From Salibacter halophilus (GTDB lineage: Bacteria; Bacteroidota; Bacteroidia; Flavobacteriales_G; Salibacteraceae), in NCBI RefSeq assembly GCF_008806325.1, contig NZ_WACR01000007.1:186001-250000 (forward strand): a DNA stretch of 64,000 nucleotides. The letters run 5' to 3'. Position 1 is the stretch's first letter, and the number at the start of each line of letters is the position of its first letter. A program made the position numbers and the translations under genes. The notes beneath the pieces are model-generated. The model did not search any database. It worked only from the letters and a program-made list of their open reading frames with translations, and was not told the DNA's origin. Below, in pieces: positions 36,645 through 45,258 of this stretch.

Positions 36645-36947
36645 ATGGTAAAACGCTTTTTACAAACGTTAATTGTGCTATTTTTATTGGTCGGAACCAC
36701 AGCTGTTCACGCCCAGGACAAAAAGAAAACGAAGATACCAAAAGATAAAGAAAAGTACGCTGAAGAAAAGGCGAAGGAGCAAAAGGAAAAACAAAAGGAA
36801 GTTCGAGAAGAACTGAAAGAAAGACACAGAGAGTTACAAAGTAAAGAAACCCAAAAGCGGATGAAACGCTCTAAAAGGCGTTCTGAAAGAATGAGAAAAG
36901 GAAAGCGCAAAGTGCCTTTTTGGAAACGCTGGTTTAGGAGACATTGA
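36645..36947 (+). CDS. Small basic exported protein
   Basis: The 100-residue protein has a signal peptide (RFLQTLIVLFLLVGTTAVHAQ) and a mature part built almost entirely of Lys, Arg, Glu and Gln, predicted as a long charged helix or coiled coil, ending in FWKRWFRRH. No domain is recognised. It overlaps the next gene by four bases (ATGA), so both are translated together. It may bind acidic surface polymers or nucleic acids, but that is a guess from charge alone. Confidence 0.7.
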   Translation: MVKRFLQTLIVLFLLVGTTAVHAQDKKKTKIPKDKEKYAEEKAKEQKEKQKEVREELKERHRELQSKETQKRMKRSKRRSERMRKGKRKVPFWKRWFRRH

Positions 36948-37447
36948 TCATGGAAGATATTAGTAATTATTTTTACCTCATTTTTCTCGTTATCAGCTTG
37001 ATATTGGGAGCTTTTGGGAAAAAAAAGAAAAAAGGATCTGAGGGTAAGGCTTCTAATTCAAATTTCATCAATGACTTTTTGGATGAGCTCGACCCGGCCG
37101 GTGGTCGCGGATCTGACCAAAAAGTGCAGGAGCCGGTTCAACAACGGTCAGAACCGGAGCCAGAGCCGGCAATGGAGAATCCTCAAACTGATGTGAGCGA
37201 CTCAAGAAAGCCTTTATCTGAGTTGGTGAAAGATAATGATGTGAGCAGAAAAGCCAGGGAGTTGCGTCAAAGAAGTCGCAAAGAGATTATATCAGCTGAT
37301 ACTGAAATGGATTTTCGTAAACAGCCGGGCAGAGTCAAATCAGTTACAAGTAGAAAAGCTTTAAAACATCATCCTCTCGATGATATTGACTTTGATATAA
37401 AAAATGCAGTAATTTATGATGCAATTTTGAATAGGCCCAAATTCTGA
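36944..37447 (+). CDS. Hypothetical membrane-anchored protein
   Basis: The protein (167 aa) has one N-terminal transmembrane segment (YFYLIFLVISLILGAFG), a KKKKK stop-transfer cluster and a long disordered, Glu/Pro/Ser/Arg-rich cytoplasmic tail. The end (HHPLDDIDFDIKNAVIYDAILNRPKF) looks like a conserved motif. No family recognised. An alternative ATG two codons later is equally possible. Two exact motifs (37109 and 37146) lie in inverted orientation inside, encoding GSDQ and RSEP. The propeller kinase gene follows immediately. Confidence 0.75.
   Translation: MIMEDISNYFYLIFLVISLILGAFGKKKKKGSEGKASNSNFINDFLDELDPAGGRGSDQKVQEPVQQRSEPEPEPAMENPQTDVSDSRKPLSELVKDNDVSRKARELRQRSRKEIISADTEMDFRKQPGRVKSVTSRKALKHHPLDDIDFDIKNAVIYDAILNRPKF
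37109..37155. repeat. Inverted pair of GGNTCTGACC motifs
   Basis: GGATCTGACC at 37109-37118 faces GGTCAGAACC at 37146-37155, with 27 bases between them. Confidence 0.85.
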
Positions 37448-37449
37448 TC

Positions 37450-40362
37450 ATTAGACCAAAATATTATCTGTCAATTATTATTTTGCTCACGTTCGTTTCG
37501 TTGAACCTGAGAGCTCAATCCTACTATTTTAAATCTTACAATGTTGAAGATGGTTTACCTTTTATAAAGGTGAACAGTATTGCACAAGCTCCTGATGGGA
37601 CTCTTTGGCTGGGAGGTTATGCGGGAATAGCCAGGTATGACGGATTGTCTTTTAAATCCCCCAGGCTTAAAAACGAAATCATTCATTCAAATGTATCTGT
37701 CCTCAGGTCTGATGGAGAGTCTATTTGGGTTGGTACAACAAAAGGGGTTTCACGAATAATCAACGATACGGCAATTAATTTTGATGTATCCAATGGATTG
37801 AGCGAATTGCAGGTTAGGGATATCGTAGTATCAATAAAAGGCGTTCACATAATACACCCTAATTCGATAACTGTCTTTCGAAAAGGAGTTCCAGTTGATA
37901 CGATAAAAGCGGTTAAAGGTGAGAAATTTCGTGTTGCTACCTGGCACCGAGGAACGCTTTGGATTGGATCTGATCGTGGGTTGCTAAAAATGAATGATGC
38001 AGACAGCCTCGCGCCCGTTTCGTTTTCAAGTCAGTTTAGAGCCAGAGTCCATGCATTTGAAGTTGTGGGGGACAAACTGTATTTCGGATCTGACCATGGG
38101 TTACACAGCACGAAAAATGGAGATACATTCGACACTTTTGGCGTGAAGGAAGGATTGCTGGGAAGTGCAGTAAGTGAAATTATTCAAAAGGATTCAAACG
38201 CTCTTTGGGTATCCACAGAGCTAGGACTCAATCAAATAAAAAATAATGAAGTTAGCTTATTGTTTGTAAGTGATCATCCAGGCAGTAATCAGGTTAAAAC
38301 TTTCTTTTCAGATTATGAAAACAACACATGGATTGGTACCGACTTCGGCCTATATAAATCTGTGGGGAATGCTTTTGAGCACTTTTCTTACAAAGATGGG
38401 TTGAGGAGTAACTTTATTTATGGTATTGATTCAGATTTAAAGGGTGATATATGGCTGGCTACTGAAAGTGAAGGGCTGTACAAGTATAATGGAAGAAACT
38501 TTACCGGCTATTCAGTTTATCATGGCTTACCTAATAACAAGGTGAGGAGTGTCTATTCAAGAGGCGATAGTTTGTTGATAGGTACAATGAATGGATTTGT
38601 TATTCGTGAGAATGGTGTTTTTAAGCAGGTGAAAAATGGTAGAATCCCAGCCTACAGTATTCGTGATATTGATGGATATGGTATATTAATAGGAAGTGAA
38701 TCTGGAATAGCACGGTTTGAAAATGACAGCATTAGCTGGCTTTACAGAGATAGCGCAAACAGTTACAATGTTTGGGATATTGTTAAAACAGGAGATTCAA
38801 CTCTGTGGATAGGTACTTATGAAGGTGGATTGCTTCAATACAAAAACGGTGAGCTGATAGATGGGAATGCTGCATCCGGTGTGCCTTTTTCTCAGCATAT
38901 TGCTATTGCAAAAGATTATAAGGAGAATCTTTGGATTTCATCATTTGATGGGGTCTATCATTATGACATTAAGAATCAAAAGGTGAGGAGGTTTAGCACA
39001 GATCATGGACTGAGCTCAAACCTTATTTATACATTAGAAATAGATGAAACCAATAATTTGTGGATTGGATCAAACCAGGGAGTTAATAAAATTGATTTAG
39101 AAGATTATTATCAATTTGATCGTATTCATTTTGCGGCTTATGGCATTAACGAAGGGTTTGTTGGAGTAGAGTCTAATGCTAATGGATTATTCATAGATGA
39201 AAATCAAAACGTTTGGTTGGGCACTGTAAATGGACTCATGCGTTTAGATCCATCAAGACTTCAACAAAACCAAAAAGAACCCAGACTACACATTACCGCA
39301 ATCGAGCTCTTTTATACCGATACCAATCTACTCGATGGCGTTCACTTGCCGCATGACCAAAATACAATCAGTTTTCAGTACAATGGGATTTCTTTGACCA
39401 ATCCAGAAAAAGTGCGCTATCGAATCAAGCTGGAAGGATACAGTGAGTGGTCACCGGTTACAGATAAAAGAGAAGCAACATACAATAATTTGCCACCAGG
39501 CGATTACACTTTCAAAGTGTTGAGTTCAAATAATGCAGGAGTGTGGAATGAAGAACCAGAAACTTTTTCCTTCACAATAGAAAAACCATTTTGGCAAACC
39601 ACATGGTTTAGGATAGCAGGAGTAGGATTTGTACTGCTTTTACTCTTTACGTTTTATCAATTGCGAGTCAATAAAATTAAAAGACAGTCAGATCTCGAAA
39701 GGAAGTTAGATAACCTCAAACTTCAGGCGCTTCGCTCGCAAATGAATCCGCACTTCATCTTCAATTCAATGAATAGTATCCAGCATTTCATTAATAGTAA
39801 TGAAAAGCGCGAAGCAAATTATTACCTGACAAGATTTGCGTCATTAATGCGTAAAACACTTGAAAACTCAAGGCAAACAGCCATTTCGCTAGAGTCAGAT
39901 TTAGAGGCATTAAAGCTATATATTCAACTAGAGCAGTTGCGCTTCCCAAATAAATTTGATTTTGAGTTGAACATAGATAAAGGTGTAGATTCAAGACAAA
40001 CTTTAATACCTCCTATTCTCATACAACCTTTTGTGGAGAATGCTGTAATTCATGCCTTTAAAGATGTTGAATACAAAGGAGTGATCAAAGTTTCGTTAAA
40101 AAAAGACAAAGGAAATTTAGTTTGTATTATTGAAGACAATGGAATTGGATTGAGCGAGGCATCAAAAAAACAAGTACATTCAACTCATAAATCAGCAGCA
40201 ATGGATATCATGAACGAAAGAGTTGACACATTATCAGTATTGTATAAAACTAAACTTGATATTGAGGTTGTTGATTTGAAAGATCAAGGATCATTAGGAA
40301 CGAGAATAATATTAAAAATACCTGTTATAGACCATGAAAACCCTAACATGCATATTAGTTGA
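37450..40362 (+). CDS. Beta-propeller sensor histidine kinase (LytS type)
   Basis: The predicted protein (970 aa) has a signal peptide, about a dozen Reg_prop repeats of a two-component propeller (DGTLWLGGYAGIARYDG, ENNTWIGTDFGLYKS and similar) over residues 35-600, a Y_Y_Y domain (YRIKLEGYSEWSPV), one transmembrane helix near 719-740, then a LytS-type kinase with phospho-acceptor H768 in NPHFIFNSMNSIQHFI and an HATPase (FVENAVIHAFK, EDNGIGL). No ATG, GTG or TTG gives a whole signal peptide. TTG at 37483 would leave only 12 residues, while ATT at 37450, three bases after the previous stop, yields RPKYYLSIIILLTFVSLNLRAQ. The regulator gene overlaps by 29 bases. Confidence 0.87.
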   Translation: MRPKYYLSIIILLTFVSLNLRAQSYYFKSYNVEDGLPFIKVNSIAQAPDGTLWLGGYAGIARYDGLSFKSPRLKNEIIHSNVSVLRSDGESIWVGTTKGVSRIINDTAINFDVSNGLSELQVRDIVVSIKGVHIIHPNSITVFRKGVPVDTIKAVKGEKFRVATWHRGTLWIGSDRGLLKMNDADSLAPVSFSSQFRARVHAFEVVGDKLYFGSDHGLHSTKNGDTFDTFGVKEGLLGSAVSEIIQKDSNALWVSTELGLNQIKNNEVSLLFVSDHPGSNQVKTFFSDYENNTWIGTDFGLYKSVGNAFEHFSYKDGLRSNFIYGIDSDLKGDIWLATESEGLYKYNGRNFTGYSVYHGLPNNKVRSVYSRGDSLLIGTMNGFVIRENGVFKQVKNGRIPAYSIRDIDGYGILIGSESGIARFENDSISWLYRDSANSYNVWDIVKTGDSTLWIGTYEGGLLQYKNGELIDGNAASGVPFSQHIAIAKDYKENLWISSFDGVYHYDIKNQKVRRFSTDHGLSSNLIYTLEIDETNNLWIGSNQGVNKIDLEDYYQFDRIHFAAYGINEGFVGVESNANGLFIDENQNVWLGTVNGLMRLDPSRLQQNQKEPRLHITAIELFYTDTNLLDGVHLPHDQNTISFQYNGISLTNPEKVRYRIKLEGYSEWSPVTDKREATYNNLPPGDYTFKVLSSNNAGVWNEEPETFSFTIEKPFWQTTWFRIAGVGFVLLLLFTFYQLRVNKIKRQSDLERKLDNLKLQALRSQMNPHFIFNSMNSIQHFINSNEKREANYYLTRFASLMRKTLENSRQTAISLESDLEALKLYIQLEQLRFPNKFDFELNIDKGVDSRQTLIPPILIQPFVENAVIHAFKDVEYKGVIKVSLKKDKGNLVCIIEDNGIGLSEASKKQVHSTHKSAAMDIMNERVDTLSVLYKTKLDIEVVDLKDQGSLGTRIILKIPVIDHENPNMHIS

Positions 40363-41068
40363 TGACGAGGAAAAAGCTCGAGACAATTTGGAAAACCTTA
40401 TAAAGGAGTATGTCAATAAACTTCAAATTGTAAAAAAGTGCAGTAATATTACTGAAGCATCAAAAGCAATTGACGATTACGATCCCGATATTATTTTTTT
40501 GGATATTGAAATGAATACCGCAACCGGCTTTGATCTTTTAGAGAAACTCAAAGACGATTGGTACAATGTCATTTTTGTTACTGCACACGATGAATACGCT
40601 GTCAAAGCATTCCGTTATTCAGCAACAGATTACCTTCTCAAGCCCATTGACATTGATGAGCTCGTAGAGTCAGTAGAGAAAATCCGTACTGGTCAGAGCC
40701 AAAAAGAGCAGGCTCTGGAGGTTACCGCTGGATCTGACCGTGATGTGAAAAAGCTAGCAGTTCCAATTCACGATGGAGTTAAACTAGTCAATATAGATGA
40801 GATAATTCGCTTTGAGGGAACTGGCAATTACACTGATGTATTTACCGATGAAGGAGATAAAGGCACATTTTCAAAAGGGATAAAGCATTTTGAAGAAATG
40901 TTGGCAAACAAAAACTTCATTCGAGTACACCGCTCACATTTAGTCAATATAAATTTTATCAAAGAGTATCATAAAGGAAGAGGAGGCTTTGTCATCCTAA
41001 AAGACGGCACACAGCTGGAAGTATCGCGTAGAAGGAAGCATGATTTGATGGATAAAATGATCAGTTAA
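40334..41068 (+). CDS. LytTR-family response regulator
   Basis: A 244-residue response regulator: receiver domain with acidic pocket VDDEE, phospho-acceptor D57 in IIFLDIEM and K in YLLKPID, then a LytTR DNA-binding domain (about 140-244) with IRFEGTGNYTDVFTDEG and FIRVHRSHLVNINFI. It should act on DNA on phosphorylation by the preceding kinase, whose end it overlaps by 29 bases. The large TonB receptor cluster that follows after 294 bases is a plausible but unproven target. Two motif copies (40691, 40730) lie in the linker between domains. Confidence 0.93.
   Translation: MKTLTCILVDDEEKARDNLENLIKEYVNKLQIVKKCSNITEASKAIDDYDPDIIFLDIEMNTATGFDLLEKLKDDWYNVIFVTAHDEYAVKAFRYSATDYLLKPIDIDELVESVEKIRTGQSQKEQALEVTAGSDRDVKKLAVPIHDGVKLVNIDEIIRFEGTGNYTDVFTDEGDKGTFSKGIKHFEEMLANKNFIRVHRSHLVNINFIKEYHKGRGGFVILKDGTQLEVSRRRKHDLMDKMIS
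40691..40739. repeat. Inverted pair of GGNTCTGACC motifs
   Basis: GGTCAGAGCC at 40691-40700 and GGATCTGACC at 40730-40739 point away from each other in the interdomain linker of the LytTR regulator. Confidence 0.85.
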
Positions 41069-41273
41069 CGATAAAAAAAGCCCGAATACGAAATTTTTTC
41101 TACCGAAATCACTTTGTCACTTGTTAAGAGACCTTAAATTCGCGACCTTTATTCTGTATTTAACAGTAGTTAGAAAAATAACAAAAAGTGATTTTTGTTC
41201 GCCTTTTAAATAAGCGTAATGATGTTTTAAAAAGCTGTTAATCAAAATGATGGTGTGAGGCCATGATAATTGA

Positions 41274-41306
41274 TTTGTATTTGGCTTTTAGTTTTATATA
41301 TCTTTA
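41274..41306 (+). promoter_or_regulatory. Candidate promoter of the TonB receptor/PorV cluster
   Basis: TTTG at 41274-41277 and TATCTTTA at 41299-41306 resemble the Bacteroidota -33 (TTTG) and -7 (TAnnTTTG) elements with a 21-base spacer. A leader of about 50 bases follows. The rest of the 294-base gap shows no gene and no strong hairpin. Confidence 0.35.
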
Positions 41307-41362
41307 CGCGCCTTTTTTAGACGTTGAGGGATGTCAAAATTCACGTTATTAAACCTTAAAAT

Positions 41363-44300
41363 ATGTTAAGAAAGTTACTTTTAACGGTAGTGGTTATCTT
41401 GGTGAGCCAGTCAGTTATGTTCGCACAAACTGGACAGGGTTCTATTCAGGGTAAAGTGTTGGATCAAAAAACAGGAGAGCCTGTTGCGTTTGCTAATATT
41501 GTATTAGAGCGTAATGGTGTGCAGCAAGCAGGAACGTCAACTGACTTTGACGGGAAGTATAACATCAAGCCGATAGAGCCTGGTACATATACCGTGAAGG
41601 CGACTTTTGTCGGTTTTCAGCCTAAAGCAATTCAAGGTGTTAAGATTAATTCTGGAAAGATTACATTTCTCGATATTAAAATGTCATCTTCTGTTGAGAA
41701 CCTTGAGGAATTTGAGGTTGTAGATTATAAAGTTCCTTTGATTGAGAAGGATAACACATCTGCTCAAACAACAATTACGAAAGAAGATATTGATAAAATG
41801 CCAACTCGTGGTGCTACTGGATTAGCACAAACTGTTGGTGGTGTTTATTCGCAGGATGATGGATCAGGAAGTTTGAATATTCGTGGTGCACGTTCTGATG
41901 CCAACTACTACTTTATTGATGGTATTAAGGTACGAGGGTCTAATAACCTTCCACAAAGTGCAATTGAAGAAGTTTCTGTAATTACTGGTGGACTGCCAGC
42001 TCAGTACGGTGATGTTACCGGTGGAGTTATTAGTATCACTACTAGAGGCCCATCTAAAAACTATTTTGGTAGTGTTGAATACATCACTTCAGGATATAAA
42101 ATTGGTGATGAGGTTTACGGATTAGATAAATTCGGATATAACCTTTTTGAAGGTAGTGTTTCTGGACCGCTTATCATGAAAAAAGATTCTTCTGGAGAGA
42201 AGACAGAACCTTTAGTAGGGTTCTTCCTTTCTGGAAACGTTCAGTCTACTCAGGATCAGCGTCCTTCTATCACCGGTTCATGGAAAGTGAAAGATCAGGC
42301 GCTTGCCGAATTGCGTCAGGATCCATTGCGTTATGCTACTCAGGGAACAGGAGCTTTCCAAAATGCTGAGTTTTTGAGATTGAATAGCTTTGAGAAAGTT
42401 AGAACTCGTCCTAACAATGCTCAAAACCGTTTTGTAGTAAATGGTAAATTAGACTTCAATACAGGTGAAACTACTAACCTTACATTTGGTGGTAGTTATG
42501 AATGGCAACAGGGTAATGTGTATGATTACGATTACTCTTTGTTTAACTATGATCATTTCCCTGAAGAAACAACAACTACATGGAGGGTTTTTGGTCGCTT
42601 TACTCAGCGCTTTAACAACAGCACTGATGAAGATAATGAGAGCTTGATTAAAAATGCATATTATACTGTTCAGGCAGATTACAGTCAGAATAACTTTAGA
42701 AGATGGGATGCAAATCACCAGGATAATCTTTGGAATTATGGTTATTATGGTCAGTTTGATACTGAGCAAGCTCGTACTTATGAGTTAAACGAAAACGCTC
42801 AGGTTTATTCTCGTTCTAACCCAGACAGTCTGTTGTGGTCTGGACGTGCATTTTTACAGAGTACCTTTACTGATACTTTGATCGGTTTTAGACCATCAAA
42901 TATTAATAGTGGAGCTGCTGAGTTTACAAACACTTATTATGAACTCTTCGGGTGGCAAGGTTATGATGAAAACGGAGATCCGGTTTTTGATAAAGAACTA
43001 GCATCTGATTTTTCAGGTGACAATCAGCAAGGTTCTTTAATCTACAATCCTGAAAATAGTACACTAAGACCTTATTCTTCTGCAGAGAACTTCTTCCTCC
43101 GTTCTTACAACAACATTCGTCAAAATGGTGGTTTTGTTAATGGTGATTTAACAGGAAGTAACGCAATTAGTGTAAATGATATTTGGGATAGTCATGCTAC
43201 ACCATTTAATTCTTACACTAAAAACCAAAGAAATCAGTTCCGCTTGAGTGCGACTGGTTCTGCTGATATTAAAAATCACAACATCAGCCTGGGTTTTGAA
43301 TACGAGCAACGTGTTGACCGTGCTTACGGGATGGCTCCTGCTGGTATGTGGTTCATTGGTCGTTTGAGAACTAACAGTCACCTTGAGCAGTTAAATACTG
43401 ATGTAGGTGAAATCATTGGTTATTCAAACTCTACACCAATCATCAACTTTGAAAGACAAAATGCGTCACCGGGTGAATATGCTGGTGAAGTGAATAACGA
43501 TAATCAGTCATTCTTTGACTACAATCTTCGTCAGAGCCTTGGTTTAGATCCAGATGGAAATGATTTCATCGACTTTAACTCTCTATCACCAGAAGATATG
43601 GAAGTTGAGTACTTCTCAGCTAATGAGTTGTTGAACAACGGATCTGAACTAGTTTCATACCACGGTTACGATGTATATGGTAATAAAATCAACGATAATC
43701 CAAGTATCGATGATTTCTTTAATGAAACTGATGAATACGGTAACTATACTCGTCCTATACCTTCATTCCGCCCTACATATGTAGCTGGTTGGATTCAGGA
43801 CAAGTTTGCATTTGACGACCTTGTATTTAATGTAGGTTTAAGAATTGACCGTTACGATGCAAATCAGTCAAATCTTGTTGACCCATATGTTCTCTTCCCT
43901 ACAGTTAGAGCTGGAGAACAAGAGGTTCAATCTTTGGCTGAATCAATGGGAGAATATACTGTTCCAGGTAATATTGGAGATGACTATGTAGTATATGTTG
44001 ACAATGTTGAAGATCCTTCTTCTATTGTTGGTTACCGTGATGGAGAAACATGGTTTGATGCTCAGGGTGCTGAGCTAGCTGATGGATCTAGCCTTCAAAC
44101 AACATCAGGAAATGTTGCTCCTTTATTGGTTAATAAACAAAACACAGCATCTAATGACATTACATCAGAATCTTTTGAGGATTACGAGCCTCAATTGAAT
44201 GTAATGCCGAGGATCTCTTTTTCATTCCCAATTAGTGAAGAAGCATTATTCTTTGCTCACTATGATGTTCTCACAAAACGTCCTGGTGGAAATAGATTGA

Positions 44301-45253
44301 ATCCTCTTGATTATTATTTCCTTGAACAAAGAACAAGTGCTCAAAGAATTAATAATCCTGCACTTCAGCCAGAGCAAACAATCGATTACTCTGTTGGATT
44401 TAAGCAAACTTTGAGTAAAAGTTCTGCTATGACGATCGAGGCTTTCTACCGAGAAATGAGAAATCAAATTCAGTTGATTGGTCGTCAACAAGCATTTCCT
44501 AAGACGTATACCACATTTGGTAATATCGACTTTGGTACAGTTAAAGGACTTACTTTCTCTTATGACTTGAGAAGAACTAAAAACCTTAAGTTAAGAGCTG
44601 CTTATACGCTTCAGTTTGCTGAGGGTACAGGTTCTACTCAAACATCTGCTGCCAACCTTATTCGTGCAGGAAAGCAGAATATTAGAAGTACAACTCCATT
44701 GAGTTATGATCAAAGACACGCAATAGTGGCAACTGTTGATTACCGTTACGGTTCTGGAAAAGATTATAATGGTCCAATAGTGTTTGACAAACCAATTTTG
44801 AAGAATACTGGAGCCAACTTCCAATTCAACCTTGGGTCTGGAACTCCTTACTCTAAGCAACAAGTTCCAACTGGAAATGGACTTATTTCAGGAGGTGGAT
44901 CACCAATTATTGATGGAAGTATTAATGGATCACGTTTACCATGGCAGTTTAGAGTTGACGCTAGAGTAGATAGAGATATCAAACTGAAAGTTGGTGAAAA
45001 TGATAAAGAACTAAACCTTAATGTTTACCTATGGGTTCTGAATGTTCTTAATACTCAAAATATAATTAATGTATACAGAGCAACAGGAACTCCTGATGAT
45101 GACGGTTATCTAAATGACCCTAGGTTCTCTCAGGACATCAATAGTAGAATTGATACGCAAGCGTTTACGGAGCAATACTTGATGAATATTAATAACTACT
45201 ACAACTATACGTTGCCAAGAAGGACAAGAATAGGTGTGATTCTAAGTTTCTAA
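41363..45253 (+). CDS. Very large CarboxypepD_reg/TonB-dependent receptor
   Basis: The 1296-residue outer-membrane protein has a signal peptide (RKLLLTVVVILVSQSVMFAQ), a carboxypeptidase-regulatory-like domain (GSIQGKVLDQKTGEPVAFANIV, about 27-110), a plug with GARSDANYYFIDGIKVRG and VITGGLPAQYGDVTGGVISI, and a barrel of about 1000 residues ending in TRIGVILSF. It is much longer than siderophore receptors, with large extracellular loops. Such receptors may import or help export and anchor surface proteins. The genes for a giant secreted protein and a PorV-like porin follow. No exact GGNTCTGACC copy occurs in it. Confidence 0.9.
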   Translation: MLRKLLLTVVVILVSQSVMFAQTGQGSIQGKVLDQKTGEPVAFANIVLERNGVQQAGTSTDFDGKYNIKPIEPGTYTVKATFVGFQPKAIQGVKINSGKITFLDIKMSSSVENLEEFEVVDYKVPLIEKDNTSAQTTITKEDIDKMPTRGATGLAQTVGGVYSQDDGSGSLNIRGARSDANYYFIDGIKVRGSNNLPQSAIEEVSVITGGLPAQYGDVTGGVISITTRGPSKNYFGSVEYITSGYKIGDEVYGLDKFGYNLFEGSVSGPLIMKKDSSGEKTEPLVGFFLSGNVQSTQDQRPSITGSWKVKDQALAELRQDPLRYATQGTGAFQNAEFLRLNSFEKVRTRPNNAQNRFVVNGKLDFNTGETTNLTFGGSYEWQQGNVYDYDYSLFNYDHFPEETTTTWRVFGRFTQRFNNSTDEDNESLIKNAYYTVQADYSQNNFRRWDANHQDNLWNYGYYGQFDTEQARTYELNENAQVYSRSNPDSLLWSGRAFLQSTFTDTLIGFRPSNINSGAAEFTNTYYELFGWQGYDENGDPVFDKELASDFSGDNQQGSLIYNPENSTLRPYSSAENFFLRSYNNIRQNGGFVNGDLTGSNAISVNDIWDSHATPFNSYTKNQRNQFRLSATGSADIKNHNISLGFEYEQRVDRAYGMAPAGMWFIGRLRTNSHLEQLNTDVGEIIGYSNSTPIINFERQNASPGEYAGEVNNDNQSFFDYNLRQSLGLDPDGNDFIDFNSLSPEDMEVEYFSANELLNNGSELVSYHGYDVYGNKINDNPSIDDFFNETDEYGNYTRPIPSFRPTYVAGWIQDKFAFDDLVFNVGLRIDRYDANQSNLVDPYVLFPTVRAGEQEVQSLAESMGEYTVPGNIGDDYVVYVDNVEDPSSIVGYRDGETWFDAQGAELADGSSLQTTSGNVAPLLVNKQNTASNDITSESFEDYEPQLNVMPRISFSFPISEEALFFAHYDVLTKRPGGNRLNPLDYYFLEQRTSAQRINNPALQPEQTIDYSVGFKQTLSKSSAMTIEAFYREMRNQIQLIGRQQAFPKTYTTFGNIDFGTVKGLTFSYDLRRTKNLKLRAAYTLQFAEGTGSTQTSAANLIRAGKQNIRSTTPLSYDQRHAIVATVDYRYGSGKDYNGPIVFDKPILKNTGANFQFNLGSGTPYSKQQVPTGNGLISGGGSPIIDGSINGSRLPWQFRVDARVDRDIKLKVGENDKELNLNVYLWVLNVLNTQNIINVYRATGTPDDDGYLNDPRFSQDINSRIDTQAFTEQYLMNINNYYNYTLPRRTRIGVILSF

Positions 45254-45258
45254 GAATT

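Noticed and set aside
37450-41068. PorX/PorY assignment for the kinase and regulator
   Set aside because: PorX has an alkaline-phosphatase-like output domain and PorY lacks a propeller; here a propeller LytS kinase pairs with a LytTR regulator.
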